Made by a program: the position numbers and the translations under genes
Part shown: one piece after another, positions 1 through 9,800 of the stretch
Numbering within the stretch: the first letter of the stretch is position 1
How the letters are laid out: each line of letters starts with the position of its first letter
Assembly (NCBI GenBank): GCA_918797485.1
Contig: CAKKNE010000001.1
Coordinates: 3,472,001-3,536,000, forward strand
DNA length: 64,000 bases
Direction: 5' to 3'
From: Pelagomonas calceolata
Taxonomy: Eukaryota > Sar > Pelagophyceae > Pelagomonadales > Pelagomonadaceae
Notes under the pieces: model-generated
What the model saw: the letters and a program-made list of their open reading frames with translations, nothing else
Databases searched by the model: none
Told to the model about the DNA's origin: nothing

Positions 1-311
1 CTGTATCCAGAGTGCGCGTGCTCGCGACGGACGGGAGGAGGTGCGTCGTCCAGGTCGCGATCGAGACGGGCCGCACGCACCAGATCCGCGTCCATTTAGC
101 CCACGTCGGCGCGCCGGTGCTCGGCGATATTGTGTATGGCGACGCCTCGGCGAACGACCGCGCCGCGAAGGCGCCTTTGTCTGTGACGAGGCCGCTCCTG
201 CACGCGTGGCGGCTGGGCTTCGACCACCCCGTTTCAAGGAAGCGCGTCGAGGTCGTGGCGCCGCCTCCCCCCGACTTGGCGCGAGCGGTCCGGCAGGTGA
301 GCGGCCGATGA
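1..311 (+). CDS. RluA-type RNA pseudouridine synthase, C-terminal part (5' end outside window)
   Basis: The frame is open from base 3 to the TGA at 309-311, so the gene begins upstream of the window. The visible part has the RluA-family core GRTHQIRVHL followed by a G-x-PVLGD-x-x-YG segment, as in RluA/RluC/RluD-type enzymes that isomerise uridine in rRNA or tRNA. The catalytic Asp (HRLD-type motif) would lie upstream and cannot be checked. The C-terminus has the usual H-x-W-RLGF-HP pattern, so the enzyme is probably intact here. It is convergent with the FG-GAP gene. Whether it acts in cytosol, plastid or mitochondrion cannot be told without the N-terminus. Confidence 0.85.
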   Translation, partial: VSRVRVLATDGRRCVVQVAIETGRTHQIRVHLAHVGAPVLGDIVYGDASANDRAAKAPLSVTRPLLHAWRLGFDHPVSRKRVEVVAPPPPDLARAVRQVSGR

Positions 312-410
312 CATGTTGTGATTCACTAACAATAATAATAAGAGTCCTGGCGGCCGCGTCTTCCGTCTTCGCCGCGGCGCGCGCCGATGGCGCCGTCCCG
401 GGGTGGCCGA

Positions 411-2378
411 CTACGGACCGGGATTGCGGTACCACACGACGCCCAACCCAACGTCCTCGCCCAAACCTTCTTCGGACGTTACTATATCAAAAGCGCCGTC
501 GCCGTCGACGTCGGCGACGCGCACCAAATCGAACTTCGCCCCATCTTGACCAGCGACGTCGACGGGGTCGCATTGGGCCGTCCACGGCTGCGACGGGTCC
601 CTTCTTAAGTAAAACACTCCGAGCTTTTCATCGGTCGCGTCCTCGCACGATATGACTAGTTCGGGCGCGCCGTCTCCATCGAGGTCGCCCGCCGTCACTG
701 ATTTCACAGTCGTCCCGATGTCGATATCAGATACGTCGCATCGCAAATGGGTAGAAGACCAGGTCTGGGTCTTATCTCCCGAAGGAGCTTCTAGTACCAC
801 AACACCTGTGCGCTCCTCCGCGACGACGACGTCCACACTCCCCGTGCCGTACAAATCTACCAGATCGAGCATCATCACCCGCATCGAGACGTCACCAAGC
901 ATGCGGTGGTGGGGCCAGTCACTGCCATCCAACACTCCGGGGTTCTCGAGCCAAAAAACGCCGGGGCCATCCTTCGTCCCGCGAAACGACACGACCGCAT
1001 CCACTAACCCGTCCCCATCAACATCGTGCGCCGCGAGGGACATGACCCACCGCTCTTCGATGGACGAGCTGATCGGAACGTAGGTCCACTTTGTCGCGTC
1101 GCGCGCGTCGGAACCTTGTTTGAGTACCGCCACAGAGACGGGGCTCTCCTTGGCCCCGACGACGATATCTGTCAAACCGTCCCCGTCGACATCCGTCGAC
1201 GAGGACGCCATCCACTTGCCCACGCCTTCCAGTAATTCCAGCGTCGTCCATTCACCAAACAGATCGGGTGGAGCGAAGTGCAACCTCACGAAGCCCGCGC
1301 CCCAGCTCCCGACCTTCCCCGCCATCCAGCCGCCGGCCTCGGCGCAGCTCACGATGTCTATCAGACCGTCTCCATCGAGGTCGACGAATTCCGCATCTTC
1401 AATTCCGTCCTGGCTCAGTAGGTCTGTTCTATCAGTAAGATTGGCGATGACGACGCGGGGCCACGCCGTTTCACTATCGCCAGGATTGAGGTACGCGGCC
1501 ACCACCCCAGACTCCTCCCAGGGGATGGCGAGGTCGAGAAACCCGTCGCCATCGGCGTCGGCGAGGTGGCTGCCGTCGGCGCCTCGTAGTGATGCGTCGA
1601 CGGTGAAGCGGGCCCAGCCCGTCGTCGGGGTTGGTGATTGTGTGAGTGTCGGTTGCAATGACGGCGCCGGCGACGGTGGTGTGGTCGTCGGTAGTGACGA
1701 CGGCGTGCGCGACGGTAGAGGAGTAGGATGTGGCGTCGGAGCGATGACGGGAGATGCCGTCGGGTTGCCCGGTTTCACTGAAGGCGACGGTGTTGGTGAA
1801 GGCGAGGGCTTCGGCGCAGGAGCCGATGATGAGGGCGCGGACGACGGCATCGACGACGGCGATGGTTGGCTCCGCTTCTTTTTTTTATCAGAGGACACGC
1901 CAAAGACATACCCCAACGCACCAGCACAAGCCATGACAACCACCAACCCCGCGAGCAGCCACCGCCGCCGCTTCCACTTCCACGCTTCTTTACGAGCCAT
2001 CCCGCCGGGCTCGTGCCCATATCTTAAATCGGAGGGATTCAACACCACTATCGAATGGCTCCACTTCCGCTGCTCGACGGGGCAGGGCGCCCAGCGCGCC
2101 GGCTCGGCGAGGTCCTTCGTCTCCTCCTCTGATGGTGTCACGAACGGCCGCTCGTGGCGCGGCTGCTCCGGCGTTTTTGGAGGGTCCAGGGCGCGCGTCA
2201 GGCGCTCCATTTCGTCCAACTCTACAGCGTCGCTGCCGACCTCGCCCATCGCCCTTAACGCCGCGGCGCTCTCGGACGCGCGCATCGGAGACTCGTCGTC
2301 TGCACCGATGATCGCATCCACCACATCCGGCGGCGGGTGCCGCGGCGGCGCGACGTCGCGCTTCGTAAACTTGGGCAT
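411..2378 (-). CDS. single-pass membrane protein with FG-GAP/VCBS-type beta-propeller repeats
   Basis: 655 aa. Residues 1-135 are hydrophilic and charged, residues about 140-161 form one hydrophobic segment preceded by KWKRRRW (positive side in, so type II topology is likely), and residues 170-255 are a Ser/Pro/Thr-rich stalk. The remainder carries at least six D-x-DGDG calcium-binding loops (for example ADADGDGFLDLAI, VDLDGDGLIDIV, HDVDGDGLVDAV), each in an FG-GAP/VCBS-like repeat, as in integrin-alpha-like propellers. Inference: a surface or endomembrane propeller on a rigid stalk; ligand unknown. No catalytic motif is seen. The start is divergent from the lipoate ligase-like gene, with the shared upstream motif at 2632 in between. 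Confidence 0.75.
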   Translation of the reverse strand: MPKFTKRDVAPPRHPPPDVVDAIIGADDESPMRASESAAALRAMGEVGSDAVELDEMERLTRALDPPKTPEQPRHERPFVTPSEEETKDLAEPARWAPCPVEQRKWSHSIVVLNPSDLRYGHEPGGMARKEAWKWKRRRWLLAGLVVVMACAGALGYVFGVSSDKKKKRSQPSPSSMPSSAPSSSAPAPKPSPSPTPSPSVKPGNPTASPVIAPTPHPTPLPSRTPSSLPTTTPPSPAPSLQPTLTQSPTPTTGWARFTVDASLRGADGSHLADADGDGFLDLAIPWEESGVVAAYLNPGDSETAWPRVVIANLTDRTDLLSQDGIEDAEFVDLDGDGLIDIVSCAEAGGWMAGKVGSWGAGFVRLHFAPPDLFGEWTTLELLEGVGKWMASSSTDVDGDGLTDIVVGAKESPVSVAVLKQGSDARDATKWTYVPISSSIEERWVMSLAAHDVDGDGLVDAVVSFRGTKDGPGVFWLENPGVLDGSDWPHHRMLGDVSMRVMMLDLVDLYGTGSVDVVVAEERTGVVVLEAPSGDKTQTWSSTHLRCDVSDIDIGTTVKSVTAGDLDGDGAPELVISCEDATDEKLGVFYLRRDPSQPWTAQCDPVDVAGQDGAKFDLVRVADVDGDGAFDIVTSEEGLGEDVGLGVVWYRNPGP

Positions 2379-2882
2379 GGGTGGTGCTAGCTCATGTCAT
2401 GCTGCCGGGGCGCCGGCATGGCTGCCCGCGGCGAGCAGCCTTCACTAATTTTGTGTTCTCGCTTTGCTTTTCGCCCTTTGCACCGCTTGATGTTGTGTTT
2501 TTGCAAGCAGCAATTTGCAGCACAATTTGTGTGTCGACAACCTCCGGGCATCTCCGCCGGCGCCGCTCCACCCGTCCGACAACGTCGGGCGGACTGGCAA
2601 GCTTGTCTTCTGTACGACTGTATTGCTCTGCGCTAGCGGCCTGTAAGACACTAGCAGCAAGCAAAAAGCTTGCATCTCTGGACTTTGTGTGCAGCAAACA
2701 CTCGCATTTGTGCGTTTCGCGACGCACTGTTGCCGCTGCTGTGTCGCTTTGAAGTGCTGTGCCGGCTGCTGCAATTTCGACCTTCTGCACCCGTCGCCGC
2801 GGCTGCTGCAAGCCGCACTCTCAGGAGCACTACTCCTCACCGGTGCACACGCTGTCGCCGCGCAGCCGACGCATCAGCAGCC
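2379..2882. other. 504-bp divergent intergenic region
   Basis: It lies between the FG-GAP gene and the lipoate ligase-like gene. It holds one copy of the recurrent near-palindrome (2632-2655). A reading frame from 2670 runs into the downstream gene without a stop and could give a 71-residue N-terminal extension, possibly a targeting sequence. No other gene is supported. Confidence 0.5.
2632..2655 (+). promoter_or_regulatory. recurrent upstream near-palindrome, copy 1
   Basis: 24 bp; left half GCTAGCGGCC, right half TGTAAGACACTAGC. It lies 227 bp before the ATG at 2883. One of 15 copies in the window, all upstream of genes. Confidence 0.6.
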
Positions 2883-3647
2883 ATGGCAAGGGCAGCGCTG
2901 CGCCTCGTCGAGCTGCCGCGCTGGCCCATCAAGCGCATGCTGCGCCTCGAGGAGGCGCTGGTCAGGCACGAGCCCGGCAACTGGTGTTTAATCACCGCGC
3001 TGCCACCACAACAACCGACGGTCGTCGTCGGCCTGGGCGGCAAGCCCGAGCGGTTGCTCGACGCCGGCGAACTGCAGAAGAGGCCGGTGCCGGTCATCCG
3101 GCGCTTCACGGGCGGCGGTACTGTGGTTGTGAACGGCGGTGTTGTAGTTACGTCGCTCATCGTCGACAAAGGGTGCGAGGCGTGCGCGCCCTTCCCGCGC
3201 GACATCATGAAGTGGACCGAGGGTATCTATAGGGATGCCTTCTCCCAGATGATCGACTCGACGCAATTTGCGCTCCGCGACCACGACTACGTCTTTCAGG
3301 ATCGGAAGGTCGGCGGCAACGCGCAGTCCATCGTCAAGGACAAGTGGATCCACCACACGAGCTTTCTCTGGGACTTTGACGAGGCGGACATGCGGTATCT
3401 GACGCTGCCGGAGAAGAGACCGGAGTATAGAGGCGACCGGTCGCACGACGACTTCCTCGCGAAGCTCGGCGCGCTGAGCGGCGTGGATGCGGGTGAGGGC
3501 GCATTGAAACTCGCTTCTGGTTTATTTGATTCCTTGGGCGCGGCCTTCGACGTCGAGCGCGGCTCTCTTTCTGAATTGGAGGCCGTCGAGGCGCGGCATT
3601 CGTCGGGCGGCTGGCGGCCGGTGGACTTTCCGCCCTCCGGAGGGTAA
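2883..3647 (+). CDS. lipoate/octanoate ligase-like protein (BPL/LPL catalytic fold)
   Basis: 254 aa from an ATG in a good context (gcagccATGgca). The fold signature is RRFTGGGTVVVNGGV (compare RRxSGGGAVYHD of lipoate-protein ligase A), then DRKVGGNAQSIVKDKWIHH (compare KISGxAQ...LHHGT), with the lysine of DRKVGGNAQ at the ligase position. Family role: attaching or transferring lipoyl/octanoyl groups to E2 and H proteins; the exact substrate is inferred. The alternative start at 2670 adds an Arg/Ala-rich leader that could target an organelle; it begins only 15 bp after the upstream motif, so I prefer 2883. Convergent with the SET-domain gene. Confidence 0.75.
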   Translation: MARAALRLVELPRWPIKRMLRLEEALVRHEPGNWCLITALPPQQPTVVVGLGGKPERLLDAGELQKRPVPVIRRFTGGGTVVVNGGVVVTSLIVDKGCEACAPFPRDIMKWTEGIYRDAFSQMIDSTQFALRDHDYVFQDRKVGGNAQSIVKDKWIHHTSFLWDFDEADMRYLTLPEKRPEYRGDRSHDDFLAKLGALSGVDAGEGALKLASGLFDSLGAAFDVERGSLSELEAVEARHSSGGWRPVDFPPSGG

Positions 3648-3773
3648 CTGTAGGTGTGGTTAATATGGATCCGTATGTTCAGCATTGTTCGCATCCGCCG
3701 GTTTTCACCGTACGTAACACTAGACACACGAACACCTCCAACGCCACCAACGAAAGCAACTACAAACGAACAT

Positions 3774-5129
3774 TTACCACGCCGCGCCCCTCGAGCCGGT
3801 CCACTGGTTCCCCTCGTCCTCGTCCCACTCCGTGTCCAACCCGAGGGACTTGAGGCGCCTTTCCTGGTAGTACTCCTTGGCGGGCAGCGTCAGGACCTCG
3901 GCGTCGGCCCACCGTTGCGTCGCCTCGAGGGCGTCGAGCTCCGCCGATCGCAGCTGCTCATAAATACCAATCGTTGCGACGAGCATGCCCTGTCGCGCAG
4001 CTTCAGCCTCGTCCGCCACCGCTTTTATTACGGCAGCCTCATTATCGCGAGAAATAGGCGCGCCCAGGTGGTTCCAGACCTCGTTCGCGAAGATGGGCTC
4101 CAACAAAAAGGCGTCCGGGCCCTCGAGGAGCGACAGCCGTAAAAACCGCAGCACCTCCGGGTCCGGCTCGCCACCTAAACAGGCCTCCACAAAACCATCG
4201 TCCACTTCCTCGCCGTCGATGGCGCCGTTCAAATATAACAAGTTGAGCTTATCATCGATAAAGCGGTCCTCCTCGCGTAACTCAAATCTCAGCTCCGCCG
4301 TCGCCGCGAAGCGTCTCGCCGCACCGGTCCTAGGCAGAAATCCATACCTTTCAAGATACGCAGCGGCGGGAAGGGCGCCGTACGAAGCTACCAGTTTTTC
4401 ACCTTTGGTGCGATCTTCGGGCGCCAGAAACCGCACGGTCTTCCGGCCTGGTAATTGTATGCCGCCCGGGCCCCGCGGTCCCAATTCACACAATAGATCT
4501 TCTTCGAAGGGATCTAGCAGGTCGTCGTGATCCACCAGATCCAGACCGGGCGCGAGACATAGACCGACGTCGGGCACCTCGACACTCCTCGATATGACCC
4601 AGGCCAGCGCGAGTAGGAAGTCGTCCCAGTTTTCGCCCGTGTTGTCTACTAACCACTGCATATCATCAACCGCATTTTCTCTGAGCGCCCCTAGGTCCCG
4701 CGCGGAACAACTCGGTGGCTCATTTGTATCAAGTAAAGGCAGCCACAGGTCTTGGGGTAACGATTCGATCCACTCCCGCGGTAGGTCATCCCGGAGCAAG
4801 CACGCTGCTAGCAACGACGCATCTCCGCACCAGGGGTCCCACGGTTCTCCCGCATTGTCCTCCGCGGTTTGTAACCATGGCATGGCCCGCGCCCGATCAA
4901 TGGTGACGCACGCGTCCAAGGGCACCTCGAGGACGCAGTCGCCCCTCCTGATATTCTTTGTTAGTTGGAGGTGGAGCTGGCCGTCTTCCGTCGCGACGCG
5001 CGCGGCGCTCGTTGTCGTTACGTCGTCGAGGAACCTTTGTAGGGCTTGCACCGGTCTCTGTGCTGCCGTCGTCGTGAGCGCATGGCTTGACACGGCTAGC
5101 AGTGATAACGAGATGGCTTGTAGCCACAT
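3774..5129 (-). CDS. SET-domain protein of the Rubisco LSMT / SETD3-like class
   Basis: 451 aa. I chose the ATG at 5129 because it begins a hydrophobic leader MWLQAISLSLLAVSSHA, typical of secretory or plastid import, whereas the longer frame to 5303 runs through a basic, non-conserved stretch. Residues about 30-290 form the SET region: KNIRRGDCVLEVPL near the start and GEKLVASYGALPAAAYLERYGFLP near the end (family consensus: SYG-x-x-x-N-x-x-L-x-x-YGF). The usual D-x-x-NHS pseudo-knot segment reads GLDLVDHDDL here, so the Asn is missing; the SYG Asn is also replaced. The C-terminal helical region resembles the Rubis-subs-bind domain. Protein lysine methylation is the family role, but activity is uncertain because of the changed residues. 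Confidence 0.75.
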   Translation of the reverse strand: MWLQAISLSLLAVSSHALTTTAAQRPVQALQRFLDDVTTTSAARVATEDGQLHLQLTKNIRRGDCVLEVPLDACVTIDRARAMPWLQTAEDNAGEPWDPWCGDASLLAACLLRDDLPREWIESLPQDLWLPLLDTNEPPSCSARDLGALRENAVDDMQWLVDNTGENWDDFLLALAWVISRSVEVPDVGLCLAPGLDLVDHDDLLDPFEEDLLCELGPRGPGGIQLPGRKTVRFLAPEDRTKGEKLVASYGALPAAAYLERYGFLPRTGAARRFAATAELRFELREEDRFIDDKLNLLYLNGAIDGEEVDDGFVEACLGGEPDPEVLRFLRLSLLEGPDAFLLEPIFANEVWNHLGAPISRDNEAAVIKAVADEAEAARQGMLVATIGIYEQLRSAELDALEATQRWADAEVLTLPAKEYYQERRLKSLGLDTEWDEDEGNQWTGSRGAAW

Positions 5130-5312
5130 CTTTGGAGGCAGCAGTGGATTGCAAGCTACCCTTGGGCTCACCTCTATGCTGCACGCGCGACCAACGCCGC
5201 GGCTCCGTCGAGATGCTCTGCCTGGTCTAACGCAACGGTGGATGTAGTGGTTGCTAGCCTGGCTTTGCTGACGGCAAAAGCGATTACTAGCGTACTCACA
5301 CACACTAGTTTT

Positions 5313-5336
5313 CCTAGTGTCTTACATCACGCTAGC
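5313..5336 (-). promoter_or_regulatory. recurrent upstream near-palindrome, copy 2
   Basis: Oriented toward the SET gene (184 bp to its ATG). It also lies 59 bp before the gamma-SNAP ATG, so it may serve both divergent genes. Confidence 0.6.
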
Positions 5337-5394
5337 AAGCTTTTTTGCGCAATTGCGCGGCCTCATTAGCTGAGCGCTGCACAACTGCTGCGCC

Positions 5395-6453
5395 ATGGCC
5401 AGCTACGCCGACAATCGTAGCGCCCTCTTCGGCACCTCTAAGAAAGACGCTCCAAAGCCCAAGCCCCAAAAGAAGAGCTACACGCTCGGCGGCCAGTCCA
5501 AGGCCGCGCAGCAGCGCCAGCGCGAGCGCCAACAACAACTGAAGCAAAGAGGAGACGATTTTTATGCGGCGGCCGAAGCCCTCATGCCGCCCAAGAAGAC
5601 GGGCTTCGCGGCTCTCATGTCGAAGCAGCCGAACCCGTTACTGGCGTCGTCGGAGTACGGCAAGGCGGCGGACGCCTACGCTGCTGCCGGTGCGAATGAG
5701 AAAGCGATCGAGGCATACCGGAAGGCATCAAAATGTCATAACGAGTCGAACGCGCCGCACACGGCCGCGCGATGTTTAGAAAAGGCGGCACCGCTCGCTG
5801 TTAACGATGGAGCGAAGGCGACGCTGGCCATGGAGTCCGCGGACACCTGGGCCATTGCGGGAGAGCCGTTGCGAGGCGCCGAGGTCGCGCTGAAGCTCGC
5901 TGCTTCATTACAAGTGGACGCGGCGCGGCCGTTAGTATCAAAGGCGACGGACCTCGCTTCGACAAGCATAGGCTCGCCGCACGCGCCCGAGCTCCTCCAG
6001 AAGGTCGTGGGTTATTACTGCTCAAAGGGCTACTATCGAGAAGCGCTGCAGGCGAATAATACACTCCTCGAGGCGCTCGACCGCGCGCGGATGGCCGCGG
6101 GCGCGCCGCTGTATCGCTGTTTGGCAGCACAGACGATCTTAGCCTTGGCGGACGGCTCCGACGTGCAAAAAGCCGACGCGGCCTTCCTCGAGTCCTTAGG
6201 AAGAGACGGCTACGCGGCCTCGCAGCAGGCCAAGGCCGCCGAAGATTTATTGCAGTGCTTCAAGGCGCCGGACGATGAAGCCTTCGACGACGCCGTCGCG
6301 TCGCCGGCTTTACAGAGTCTGGACCACGCCGTGGCGCAGGTGGCCAAGGCGCTGCCGCGGCCCGTCGTGGTTGTTGAGTCCGCGGCGCCCGCTGTTGCGC
6401 CGGCGCCCGGGCTGACCGAGGACGACGCGGACGAGCTGCCGGACCTGACGTAA
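5395..6453 (+). CDS. gamma-SNAP-like NSF attachment protein
   Basis: 352 aa. The central part is a TPR-like helical array with the SNAP-family segment EYGKAADAYAAAGANEKAIEA, then YRKASKCHN and HTAARCLEKAA, closest by eye to gamma-SNAP. SNAPs bind SNARE bundles and recruit the NSF ATPase for disassembly after membrane fusion, at the cytosolic face of endomembranes. The N-terminus (about 60 residues, Lys/Gln-rich) is longer than usual and the acidic C-terminus (TEDDADELPDLT) fits SNAP tails. The ATG has a strong context (gcgccATGgcc). Only 59 bp separates it from the motif at 5313. Confidence 0.8.
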   Translation: MASYADNRSALFGTSKKDAPKPKPQKKSYTLGGQSKAAQQRQRERQQQLKQRGDDFYAAAEALMPPKKTGFAALMSKQPNPLLASSEYGKAADAYAAAGANEKAIEAYRKASKCHNESNAPHTAARCLEKAAPLAVNDGAKATLAMESADTWAIAGEPLRGAEVALKLAASLQVDAARPLVSKATDLASTSIGSPHAPELLQKVVGYYCSKGYYREALQANNTLLEALDRARMAAGAPLYRCLAAQTILALADGSDVQKADAAFLESLGRDGYAASQQAKAAEDLLQCFKAPDDEAFDDAVASPALQSLDHAVAQVAKALPRPVVVVESAAPAVAPAPGLTEDDADELPDLT

Positions 6454-6856
6454 AAAATATCTGTTGTAATTTGCACGGTGTTAGCTCGGACTCGTGGGCG
6501 GAGCCCCTCCAGGGGCGGGACACCGCGCGTCGCCGATTCATCGGCGGCGGGCCGCGTCTTTCGTGACAGCATACTTCCTTCGGAGCAGAACGGCCTCGGC
6601 AAGCCCCCCGAACAATGTGCGAGGGGCCCGGGGGGCGGAGATAGGCGGAGTAGGGGGTCCAGCTTCATACCAGCAAAAACCGCAAACTGTGGCAGCTTGC
6701 GACGCGCTGCGCACCGGTACGCATCGCGAGCGGCGTCGCCGCCGGCACAGGAGCACCGGACGGCACCGCTCGGACCGGGACCGCGCGAGGAGCCGTCGCG
6801 GGCAGCGTTTACCGTTGGGCAGCCCCGTGGCACCTGCGCAGCACCAACGAGGAAGG
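6454..6856 (+). other. 403-bp tandem intergenic region containing a dispersed repeat
   Basis: It lies between gamma-SNAP and the large coiled-coil gene. The first half holds repeat copy A (6473-6620). The reading frame of the downstream gene is open back to 6494 through the repeat, but no conserved coding is seen before the ATG at 6857. Confidence 0.5.
6473..6620 (+). repeat. dispersed transposon-like repeat, copy A (longest)
   Basis: Begins GCACGGTG, contains GGCGGAGCCCCT, the perfect hairpin CGCCGATTCATCGGCG (7-bp arms), and ends near CCCCGAACAATGTGC. The reverse-strand copy at 42991-43118 matches over almost the whole length but lacks a roughly 22-bp internal stretch. Shorter relatives lie at 35248 and 55308. 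Confidence 0.75.
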
Positions 6857-9800
6857 ATGGACGGCTCGCTGGACTTTAGCGTGAGCGGCGACACGTTCCC
6901 CGGCGGGCGCACGCCGGCCAAGGCGCCTCCGTTGAAGGAGGGCGCGGAGGTCGAGGCGCGCTACGGCGGCGAAAGCGAGTGGTTCCCCGGGACAATAAAA
7001 GCTGTCAATGCCGACGGTTCCTATGATATCGACTATGCGGACGGCGACAAAGAAACGAAGGTCATCGCCGAGTTCGTGCGTATGAAACAACCGCCGAAGA
7101 CGCCTCTGAAGAGGCAGGACACCGAGGACTCGCTCAAGTCGACGCAGAAGCTCAAGCGCGCCGCGTCCGAGGTCGAGGACAAGGAGCGGGCCGACGCGAA
7201 GGGCGCTTCAAGGAACCTCCAGAGTGCTGCCCGGGAATTGGACTCGTCGCAAACTTTGGAGGCGTCCCGAAGCATGCGCTCTGCCGGAGAAGAGCTCCAA
7301 GAACGGAAGAAGCAGGAGGCGCAACGCGAACTGGAGAAGCAGGCTCGCCGGGAACAGGAGCAGGCGCCCGAGGCCATCAAGGAGGCCGCGCGGAAAGTGG
7401 ATGGCGAGAAGCTATCAGCTTCTGTCGCTGATCTGGGCCGCAGTGCATCGAAATACGAGGCGTCAAAGGAGGACCCGCACGCCTGGATGTCGTCTAAAAA
7501 GGCACTACCGGATAAAGTAGAGGCGAGGACCTGGTCCGGCCTCGAGGCGAAGGCAACGCCTGAATTACAAGCAGCGTTACCCTGGGACACGTCAGACATA
7601 CCGACGGGCAACAGGCCCGAGGTCGCTCTCCTAGCTGAACGAAGTTTAAGACGATCTAGAGCACCGGACGCCATCTCGCGGCAGCAGCGCGTGCTGCTCG
7701 CGAGATCCGTCGACTTTTCGGTACCGAAGAAGAAGCTCGGCCCGAAGTTCGCTACTATATCTGCTCATAGATTATCAAAACCGATTGATCGTTCTACGGA
7801 CGTCTACGGAAGAACGGTGAAAGACGTCACGAACGCGGCACAAAAGCGATTGTTCAAATTCGCTTCGAGAGATGATGCGTTGAATTGCACGTTTCGACCT
7901 CGATTAGGCAAGGGCGACCCGCTCGGCGAAGATCAGAAGGAAGATGAGGATAATCCGAACAACTTCATCCAGCGCCAAGATGCGTGGGGCCGCAAAGTCA
8001 GGCAAGACCGAGAGCACAGGAAAGGCGAGAAGGAGTACGGCTATGTCATCGACAAGAAGATGTGCCCTTCCTGCGGGGCGGTCCAGAAGTACGACGAGAT
8101 TGTGAACAAGAGAGACAGGTGTCCCGAATGCGCGGTGGCCTATAAGTCGAGTAGTGCGATCAAGCTGGCGCGCGAACGGGAGTTACTTGGTAGTAACGAT
8201 GCGGAGACGTGCGGCAAATGCGGGGCGCGCCAGACGCTCGAGGAGTTGCTGGACACGCGCGACACGTGTGCCGTCTGTGCGATCGTGTACGAAGAGCTCG
8301 TGATGGGTGGTGGTAGTGAGGAGGAGGAGGAGGAATCCGAGAAGGAATCGGACAAGGAAGATAATCTGGAGGAGCACGTCGGCAAGCGGGTGAAGACGCC
8401 GTCGGGCAAAGTCGGCAAGATTTCTAGAGTTGAAGGTGATTTATGTTATGTCGTTCTGGCCAAGGAAGAAGCTGATGGTGGTGCTGAGGCCAAGGAAGGT
8501 GATGAGAAGCCAAAGAAGAAGGGTTCTGATGATGAGTCCGAGGCGAAGGGGTCGGACGGCGGCTCTCACGACGAGGCGAAGGGCGACGACCCCCTAGCTA
8601 ACGTGAGCCCGACGAAGAAGTCGTCGCGGCGGCGGCGGGAGAAGAGCAATCTCTCGAGCGACGAGGAGAACGATGATGATGATGATGCTTCGGATGGCAA
8701 GGGCGACGCCGAGCAATGGGTGCGCGAGCAGTGGCCGCTCATGGGCCGCAAGGGTAAGGAAACGGGCGGTGCAGAAGAGGGCGAGGACGAGTTCTACTTC
8801 GACGAATTGCAGCTTATCGAGGAGAAGAAGTCCAAGAAGAAGAAGAAGAAGGGCTCGGACGACGAGTACTCCAGTGACGAGGAGGCCAAGCAGGGCGACG
8901 GCTCCGACGCCGAGGCCAAGGCCGACTCTGATGGGGACGGCTCCGAGGCCAAAGAAGATGAGGATTCTGTGAAGAGCAAGAAGAAGGCCAAGAAGAAGAA
9001 GAAGACGAAGAAACGTAAAGTGGCGAAGCGCAAGGGCCCGCGCACGCTGCTCGGGCGCTTGCGGGCGGACGCGCGCGCGCAGATGACCCTTGAGGCGCTG
9101 TTGCTCCGGGAGCGGTCCATCTTACAGGCCGAGGCGGGCTTTTTGACTGTAGAATTAAGGAAGCTGAAGCGGAGGCGCAAGCTCGAGCGCGCGGCGGGGC
9201 GCCGCGCGGCCGGCACCAAGGTGAAAGACGCCATCGACGCCGACGAACGGGCCATCGTCAAGGCGCTGGACGACGAGCGTAAAGCTGCCAAGGCGGCGTC
9301 GGTCTACGAGTCGGACCCGAAGCGGCGCGAGGCGCTGGAGGCGAAGGTGGACGAAGCGAGAGCGCAGCGGAACGCGGCGTTCAAGCACGCCGTGCCGGCG
9401 CTCAAGGAGCGGCTGGACTACAACCAGGCGTGCCTCGATAAGTGTCGGCGGTGGCGGGCGAAGCTCTCGGAGAAGCCCGACGAGCCGCTCCATGAGGAAG
9501 AGGAGGCGAAGAAGGAGGACCCCTTGATGGATAAACTCCGGGAGAAAGGATTGGGCACGTTTAGGGAGCGGTACCAGCGAACCTTGGACGAGACGGAGAC
9601 GCCGGAACTCCTAGACAGGAAGCTGCGGGCCATCGAGCAGTATCGCAAGGAGATGGAGGGGCAGATGCGGCGTAAAAAACTACTCACGCAGAAGGCCCTG
9701 CGCCAGAAGGCCGAGGGCAAGAGTGACGACGAGGAGGACGTGGACCCGCTCGTCGCGCAGCGCGTCGAGGATGAATTAGAAAAACTTGATACGCACATGG

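Noticed and set aside
1120-2448. 442-aa open frame opposite the FG-GAP gene
   Set aside because: Antisense shadow of the D-x-DGDG repeats and Pro/Ser stalk; GC-rich sequence yields long antisense frames.
6494-6856. N-terminal extension of the large coiled-coil protein
   Set aside because: The frame is open but passes through transposon-like repeat copy A; conserved-looking sequence begins at the ATG 6857.
9228-9240. intron core sequence inside the coiled-coil gene
   Set aside because: Lies in an unbroken coding frame; taken as chance background for the 9-mer, as is the copy near 36637.
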